24,906 bases of DNA from Plakobranchus ocellatus (lineage: Eukaryota; Mollusca; Gastropoda; Plakobranchidae). Under the pieces are notes generated by a model. That model made no database searches. It was not told the DNA's origin and saw only the letters and a program-made list of their open reading frames with translations. Every line of letters begins with the position of its first letter. Within the stretch, counting starts at the first letter, position 1. The stretch covers positions 435,771 through 460,676 of the forward strand of contig BLXT01005430.1 in NCBI GenBank assembly GCA_019648995.1, given 5' to 3'. Both the position numbers and the translations under genes were made by a program. Below, piece after piece: positions 19,675-24,906 of this stretch.

Positions 19675-20995
19675 GTTTATTGTGAGGGCAATGGGCAAAC
19701 AAATTATGCATGAAGAAAGTTTTGTCATTTTGATTTAAACTATTGAATGGATGCCGCTAACTCCACTTTTTTGGTCTGTCCAAGGAAGATGCCATTACAT
19801 TAGCCTACTGTGACCCATGTATGATTGTAAACATGGATTCCTTATATCTGTATTACTTATATAAGCCAAAGCGAAAATTATAAATAAACAAGAAATATTT
19901 TAAAAATATGACCATAAAATATAGATTGTGTAAGACATGTTGAATAAACCAATGATTTTTTTTCTTTTTGTTCAAAAAGAATAATATTTCTGCCATGGTG
20001 CCTGAAATAAAAGCAGATTGAAAAATATATCATCGGTAACCTCAGATCTATTTGTGTTGCAAACTATACATCATTTAAAAATGTCAAACTTCACATTTTG
20101 AAAAATGAAATAAAATTTTCGCATTTTATTGTTAAATTTAAAATTTCAATATTGAAGTGAAATCATTTTTTTCATTGTTATTTTTGAGGATCTTTTTTCT
20201 AAATTTATAATGAGCATTCTTAAAAGAAGAATAAGCAATGGCTTTATTTTATTTCGTTTACAACAAAAAAGCAAAACAATAATTTTCTTATGGTTAAATA
20301 TTCATTTTATGTTATATTTTGGATTCAAAACTTGTTTTGCCCAGGCCAGTTCCGAGAGGAAGTATCTGAGCTGGATGATGCAGGAACTTCCTTCGATCTC
20401 CCTCCAAGAAAAATTTCTTCTTAACATGATACCCAGCATAACTTATAACTCCTTTGGTCTTAGATGCACATGTTGTTATATTTTGTTATTTTCCTTTTTT
20501 CCTGGTGTTTAATGTTTACAAACAGTTTCTCTATATTTGTTTGTAGATTAGCTAGGTTGACTGTAAATGAAGGAACATTTGATAATCTGAAAAACGTTCG
20601 ACTTGAGAAATGGTCAACTGAAGGAGAAAAAGCATTGAAGGCATCAGGCAGATATCTTGGTGTAAGGAAGTTTGAAAAGAAATGTAACGAATCAAGTTTT
20701 TCTCAATCTAAATGTAAAATCAAATTAGAACATTTCTGTTCCAAACTAACACTAGGGATCCATTCAGAAACTACATTTTTATTCATGTTCTTCATAAGCC
20801 AAGACAGATATCTTGATGTAAGGAAGTTTGAAAATAAGTGTAACTAATCAAATATTTCTCAATCTATATGTAAATTTAATTATAACATGTACACTAGGGA
20901 TCCATCAGAAAATACATTTTTCTTTATGTTCTTCATAAGCCTAGACACACTGTGGCATTTTTGTAGCTGGCAGCCACAACAAGTTGCCATGATTG
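19675..20995 (+). pseudogene. DD3-3 copy B, decayed 3' exon group
   Basis: Exon 19675-19818 matches 783-927 but has TGA at 19711 and 19744 and a one-base deletion in the codons matching TFLGL; its acceptor and gtatga donor survive. Exon 20343-20411 keeps only the first third of its counterpart (QFREEVSELDDAGTSFDL and PPRK), after which the sequence jumps to intron sequence matching about 2495, a loss of nearly 1 kb including the donor. Exon 20547-20661 is open (LARLTVNEGTFDNLKNVRLE) with one codon deleted and seven replacements against copy A. After a local duplication only about 45 bases of the terminal exon remain (GIFVAGSHNKVAMI), without the acceptor or the stop used in copy A. Confidence 0.9.
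20650..20946 (+). repeat. Tandem duplication across an exon-intron border
   Basis: 20650-20805 (156 bases) is repeated as 20806-20946 (141 bases). Each unit starts agatatcttg(g/a)tgtaagg, i.e. the last 12 exon bases plus the donor, and ends cttcataagcc(a/t)agac. Copy A has the unit once (2738-2880). The duplication therefore arose in copy B and gives it a second donor-like gtaagg at 20818. The two units have since diverged from each other. Confidence 0.9.
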
Positions 20996-22111
20996 TGGGA
21001 TTACAAAAGCTTTATAAAATAGAAAAAAATAAAATTTGTTTCTGCTTTTTCTCGTGCATGAGTATAAGGAAAACCTTCAGACTTTGTCAAAATTTTCATC
21101 ATAAAAAAGTGACAAACTTGTTTTATAACAGAAAAATATAGTAACAACAATTAATATTCAAAGTTGAACAACGTAAAACCAATGTAAAAACAAACACGTT
21201 GACATTTTGCCTGCAGATTTCTCAGTCAAACTTTAATCAACAAGAATACAAACAAGTAACTTTAATTTGAGACGGCCATGTTTGTTAACTGTTACTACGT
21301 GACTTCATAGACAAGCACTAAATCCTTTGAATATTATAGTATTTCTAGAAGCATTTTTTAAAATTAATTGAGGATTCTTCAATGAGATGTAAAGAGACAA
21401 AAAAGTATGAATAGCTGTCATTCTAAATATTATTTCAAATTATAAACGTGTTGTTAACCTCCACTGAATTCAGCAAGTCCTAACCCAACAGTTGTCATCC
21501 CAGTCTCGTCGATCTGTAATTAAGACGGATGTAAAATGTTAAGCTGTTGTTGCAGCTACATGTAGATTATTATCTGATGGTACCTTTTGCAGTCTTAAGG
21601 CAGTCTCTATATCAACTAAAATAAAGAGTTGTATATTTGTATAATTGTATACATTATCATGAAAAGATTTGAAATGACATATTTTTCAAAGATCATAAAA
21701 TCAACTTTTGCTATATGAAATAGTTTATCTGGAGAGTAGAGTTTATACCAGATACTGCATTTTATTTGACTACCGCAGAAGAATTGTTCACTGATTGGTG
21801 AATAAGCGTTGCAAGTAATTGGGAACAGGGGACTTAATTTAGGTGAAACTTTTAGCTGAGAGAGTCCATAAAAAAAGATGAATTTTGTAATTTTTCGTTG
21901 ATAACCATTAAAATAATATACTACAAATTTTGTCAACAATCTCTATAAAATGTTTTGATACATGGGTATTCTAAGCTTATTTTTTACCCGAATTTCATTC
22001 AAAAGACGAAGGGATTGCAAATATAAGAGTCTTATATTATTTTTTTTTCTTTTCATCTTTGTTATTGTGGGAAAAAAACTACAAAAAAACCTCTACTTTT
22101 ACCGATGAAGC

Positions 22112-22378
22112 TTGGTTATAAAAGAGACAGATTTTTTTACTATCGATATCCATAACGCTGGGAGAAGTAAATGTACCCTTCTTGAAAAATTAAATAACAA
22201 GATGTTTTATTTAAAACGTTTACAAAGCATCAGGCACAGACGATTTGATAAGGAAAACAGGAACTGCAGAGGGATGATGCTTGCAGACTTTTGTCGGACC
22301 AGCTGCAACTATAACATGGATATCACAATTGCGGCTACAGCTGTTAACAGGGAGAACTTTGATAATCTAAAACCATAA
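22112..22378 (+). pseudogene. Unidentified 88-codon frame in duplicated flank (copy B)
   Basis: Partner of 6533-6799. It is open over the same 88 codons and ends TAA at the same place, but ATG at the copy A start position is ATA here. Key stretches are FFTIDIHNAGRSKC and MFYLKRLQSIRHRR. Fifteen residues differ from copy A. Function and family are not recognised. Confidence 0.4.
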
Positions 22379-22399
22379 CTTGTCTTTACCTTTTGAATA

Positions 22400-23790
22400 A
22401 GCCATATCCAAATAGGGTCCTGAACGTGCATAAGCGCCGAAAAAAATTAAAACTCATTTGCATTTTTTGCAATAAATATGGTAGCATTTGTGTAACGAAA
22501 GAAGAAAGCGGGCAATCTCAAGTGCTATCATTTTTGACGGCTCATGGAGGCGAGATAAGAAACGCATTAGGAAAGGAAAATAATGATTCAGATATATGAT
22601 TCTTTGTCTGCGAAGCGAGAGACTGTACATCCAACACGTGGAATGGAATACACCAGAGATCCAACTGAAAACGTCTGTACCAACAAATTTGACAAGGCAC
22701 ATACTTTAGCCTTTCCAACTACGTTCCTGTAAGAATATTGCTTCTCTTAGCTTCGAGAATCAAATATACAGCAGCAGTGGGTAGGTTGGACACACCGAAT
22801 TAAAACTGCTTTGTCGGAAACTCAGGCAAACAAATTGGATGAGAAACATTTCTTGGGACAAGGATTGAAAACAGACTAAGTTTCTTTATTTAATCCTGTC
22901 TCTAGCTCTGATTTTCTACCGGTGAAGCAATTCAAAAGACTTGTGAGGTGTCCATGCAGAGTATGTATACGTTTTTGCCCATCTTCTTCGATGTGTAATT
23001 AAGAAGTATTTTAGAGATGCAAAAGACTTGCCTGGGCATTCATCTTCATCCGATCTCGAAATCACCGATGATACTGTACTAAAGATGTTCATGAAATCTT
23101 GAGCTATGCATTCTATGAAAAGGCAAGCCCTCCCACTAAAACTGCAGAACGTCTTAGGATTTCCATTCCTCTGAATTTCTACGGGCGATAAGGGCTGGAT
23201 ATGGAAACTGCTCAGCCATGTTCTACTTTGCATGAGATTTAAGCACAGGTTCAGAGACAAGAATTTGATAAAAATACTGGACAACCTCGATTTATGCAAA
23301 AATTGTGAATTTGATTCGGAAATGGAGAAAGCTGTAGCTAAGTTTCTTGAAAATAAATCGACCTTTTTCAACACCAAATATTAAACTAGAAAAAGAAAAT
23401 GCAGCTTTTCATTCCTATTGTGAAGACTTGGATGCTATGTTATCAGGAGGTCTGACTACAGGGTTCATGCTCCAAGAGATAACAAGAGAAGAAAAGATGA
23501 TGGTTGAGAATTTCCTTGGTAAAGGGGAAAAAGCTACAATTCAAGACAATGGATCAGCCCAACAAAGTAGCAGACGGAAATGGAAATATTACAGCACTTC
23601 AACCATTTGTTAAGTCTCAGCAGCTACCTGACCCTCTTGGCATTAAGAACTTTTTTTTTCATAAATGCGCACAAATGCAACGCTACTTTCGTTTTAGCCT
23701 TCTCGCGAGTAAGTGAGAAATTCTTGACGAAACTTACCATCTTTTCATGGAAATCTGACAAACGACCCATCGGTTCTAGGTCTTACTAAT
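22400..23790 (+). pseudogene. Broken coding-like stretch of unknown family (copy B)
   Basis: Partner of 6830-8110. Protein-like pieces include LICIFCNKYGSICVTKEESG near 22450, SSDLEITDDTVLKMF near 23050, AFYEKASPPTKTAERLRISI near 23105, EKAVAKFLENKSTFFNTK near 23325, and CEDLDAMLSGGLTTGFMLQE near 23420. They lie in several frames, so the stretch is degenerate. This copy keeps about 125 bases near 22858-22985 that are missing from copy A. The longest frame here is on the opposite strand (22916-23377), but the + strand pieces look more protein-like. Confidence 0.3.
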
Positions 23791-24379
23791 CTTTGACCAC
23801 AATGCGGAAGAATCCTGGACCTTACACTCAAATTTTCCGCTTGAGAATCTTACAACGCTGCCGTGTGGGTAACACTTCCTACCTGCGCCGCATTCTTGAA
23901 AATGTTAAATTCGTATTAAATTGATGAATTAATGGTTTTTTCTATTTGAATATGTAATTTTTGTCAGCATAGTAGACGCAAGTTGAGCAATTAAATCATG
24001 ATGCGTCGGTGATTTTACATTTCGTACACGGCGTATTAGTCAATAACATCTCTAACCCGATTTGATAATGCTTGCTTTTAAAAAACTTTAACTTTTGAAC
24101 ACCTTAGCGAGATTAATCATGACTTTACGCGGATGTATGAACAATAAGAACTGAAGACATTTCAAACAGTCATGCTTATTAAGGGTATATATTGTTTCGA
24201 TTGCCTTTTGCTCTTTTTGTGAGACATTGTAACGAGCACAATAACCGAACACAATGCAGTAAGGTTACGTTTTAATGCTTTAATGGCTAGGTTAACCCTA
24301 GAAATATCATCTACAAAAAAGCATGTGCCTTGAACTTTAGTGTCATGAAATCACTTCAAAATTAAAAATAGTATACTCG

Positions 24380-24865
24380 TTTGATACACAAGCGTAGGTG
24401 ATCAGGAGCATCAGTTGAATTAATGGCCGTGATATTTTTTGGTTCAGAGCAAGGGTTAGTTGCGCGTTGATGCTTTTGGCCAGTCACAGTTGTAAGGGTG
24501 TCTAGGCCAGTCCCCAGCAGTCAAATTCATTCGCCGGGTCTTGATAGACCTGGAAGCGTCTATGAGTTAGTGAAGTCGTTGTCGAGTATGCCTGATGCTA
24601 TACAGCTCTTCCCAACACTGGAATCATAGTTTTTTTTAAATCGAAGAGGCATTTGATTGTTTCGCCCAGATTTCTAAAAGCCTTGCTTGTTGCGGTGCAG
24701 CTTTAGGCGTTAATTCATTTGTGAAGATGGCAGCTGTGTCCGTCGCGTCGAATGAAACTTTTGCTCCTATATCTACCAGGTAACGTCGACCTGAACAGCG
24801 GTCTTTAACAAAAAGTTGTGGATCACACCGGCCAGGAGATGCAGATGTTACTACTGTCCCGCCAC
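24380..24865 (-). mobile_element. Ty3/gypsy-like pol fragment, protease region (fossil)
   Basis: On the minus strand from about 24862 the reading SASPGRCDPQLFVKDRCSGR followed by RYLVDIGAKVS resembles the start of the aspartic protease of Ty3/gypsy retroelements, where a basic GRR(F/Y)LVD(T)GA-type motif carries the active-site Asp. What follows toward 24380 is the partner of 8720-9084. The fragment looks old and broken, with no LTR or reverse transcriptase seen in the window. Family assignment rests on one motif. Confidence 0.45.
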
Positions 24866-24882
24866 AGCGTTTCTCTGTTTTC

Positions 24883-24906
24883 TTTTTTTTTTTTTTTTTT
24901 TTTTTT
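24883..24906. repeat. Poly-T run at window end
   Basis: At least 24 T running off the window edge; on the minus strand it could be the poly-A tail of a retroposed sequence, but nothing diagnostic is visible. Confidence 0.7.

Larger units (their letters stand above)
16776..20995 (+). pseudogene. DD3-3-like gene, decayed tandem copy B
   Basis: Seven exon remnants in the same order as the DD3-3 family: 16776-16864, 17195-17476, 18086-18255, 18948-19038, 19675-19818, 20343-about 20411, 20547-20661, plus a terminal scrap at about 20950-20995. The last four correspond to the four exons of copy A and lie in matching intron sequence. The N-terminal exons and the central exons (roughly 200 residues expected between the first two remnants) are missing, and several remnants carry stops, a frameshift or a deletion. 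The first three or four exons are better preserved than the last. A truncated transcript is possible; a normal protein is not. Confidence 0.85.
21013..24756. repeat. Segmental duplication, copy B flank
   Basis: Collinear same-strand partner of 5400-9084. It begins right after the scrap of the terminal DD3-3 exon, so compared with copy A the stretch matching 3600-5400 is absent. It contains about 125 bases near 22858-22985 that copy A lacks, and lacks about 45 bases that copy A has near 5913-5960. Similarity ends near 24756, inside the gypsy-like fragment, which continues in this copy only. Confidence 0.9.

Noticed and set aside
20464-20847. 127-codon + strand frame
   Set aside because: It runs through intron, the exon at 20547-20661 and the following tandem duplication. 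Only the exon part is real, in its spliced context.
783-20995. All DD3-3 exons belonging to one long gene
   Set aside because: The exon types at 783, 1437, 2632 and 3344 each recur after 19675 in the same order with matching introns, and copy A ends in a stop. Two gene copies explain this better than one gene.
22916-23377. Longest open frame in the window, 153 codons on the minus strand
   Set aside because: The copy A counterpart is interrupted and the + strand of the same DNA gives more protein-like pieces shared by both copies. The frame looks like a chance opening opposite a decayed coding stretch.

Overview
The window looks like AT-rich nuclear DNA from an invertebrate animal. The signs are spliced coding exons with GT/AG borders, long AT-rich introns, and mariner, Tc1-like and LTR-type elements. 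A mollusc is my best guess, because the spliced gene resembles the secreted DD3-3 family and the Tc1 N-terminus resembles copies I know from molluscs. The species cannot be fixed from sequence alone. I see no bacterial operon, CRISPR array or rRNA.

The layout is a tandem pair of DD3-3-like genes, both on the + strand. Copy A supplies the last four coding exons (783-3598). They form an open reading frame with good splice sites ending in a TAG stop. A mariner element lies just upstream. A solo LTR (1659-2325) sits in copy A's second visible intron and begins five bases after the splice donor. Copy B (about 16776-20995) is a decayed relative. It has lost its central exons and carries a frameshift, stops, a half-deleted exon and only a scrap of the terminal exon. 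DNA downstream of copy A (about 5400-9084) reappears downstream of copy B (about 21013-24756) at roughly 90% identity by eye. This shows that gene and flank were duplicated together, after which each copy took its own deletions and insertions.

The shared flank holds an unidentified broken coding-like stretch and, at its far end, a minus-strand fragment resembling a Ty3/gypsy pol protease region. Between the two units (9085-16600) lie a possible single exon of a secreted protein (9256-9528), an internally deleted Tc1-like element, a tRNA-type B-box, a 46-bp and a degenerate 33-bp tandem repeat, an assembly gap inside a C-run, simple repeats, and long AT-rich stretches where I see no gene.

I do not see a convincing new multi-gene system. 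The most informative content is the history of the duplicated locus: the fate of the second DD3-3 copy, an LTR whose target-site duplication consists of the splice donor bases, a short tandem duplication across an exon-intron border, an 11-bp micro-inversion between copies, and an array of heat-shock-element-like units next to copy B.
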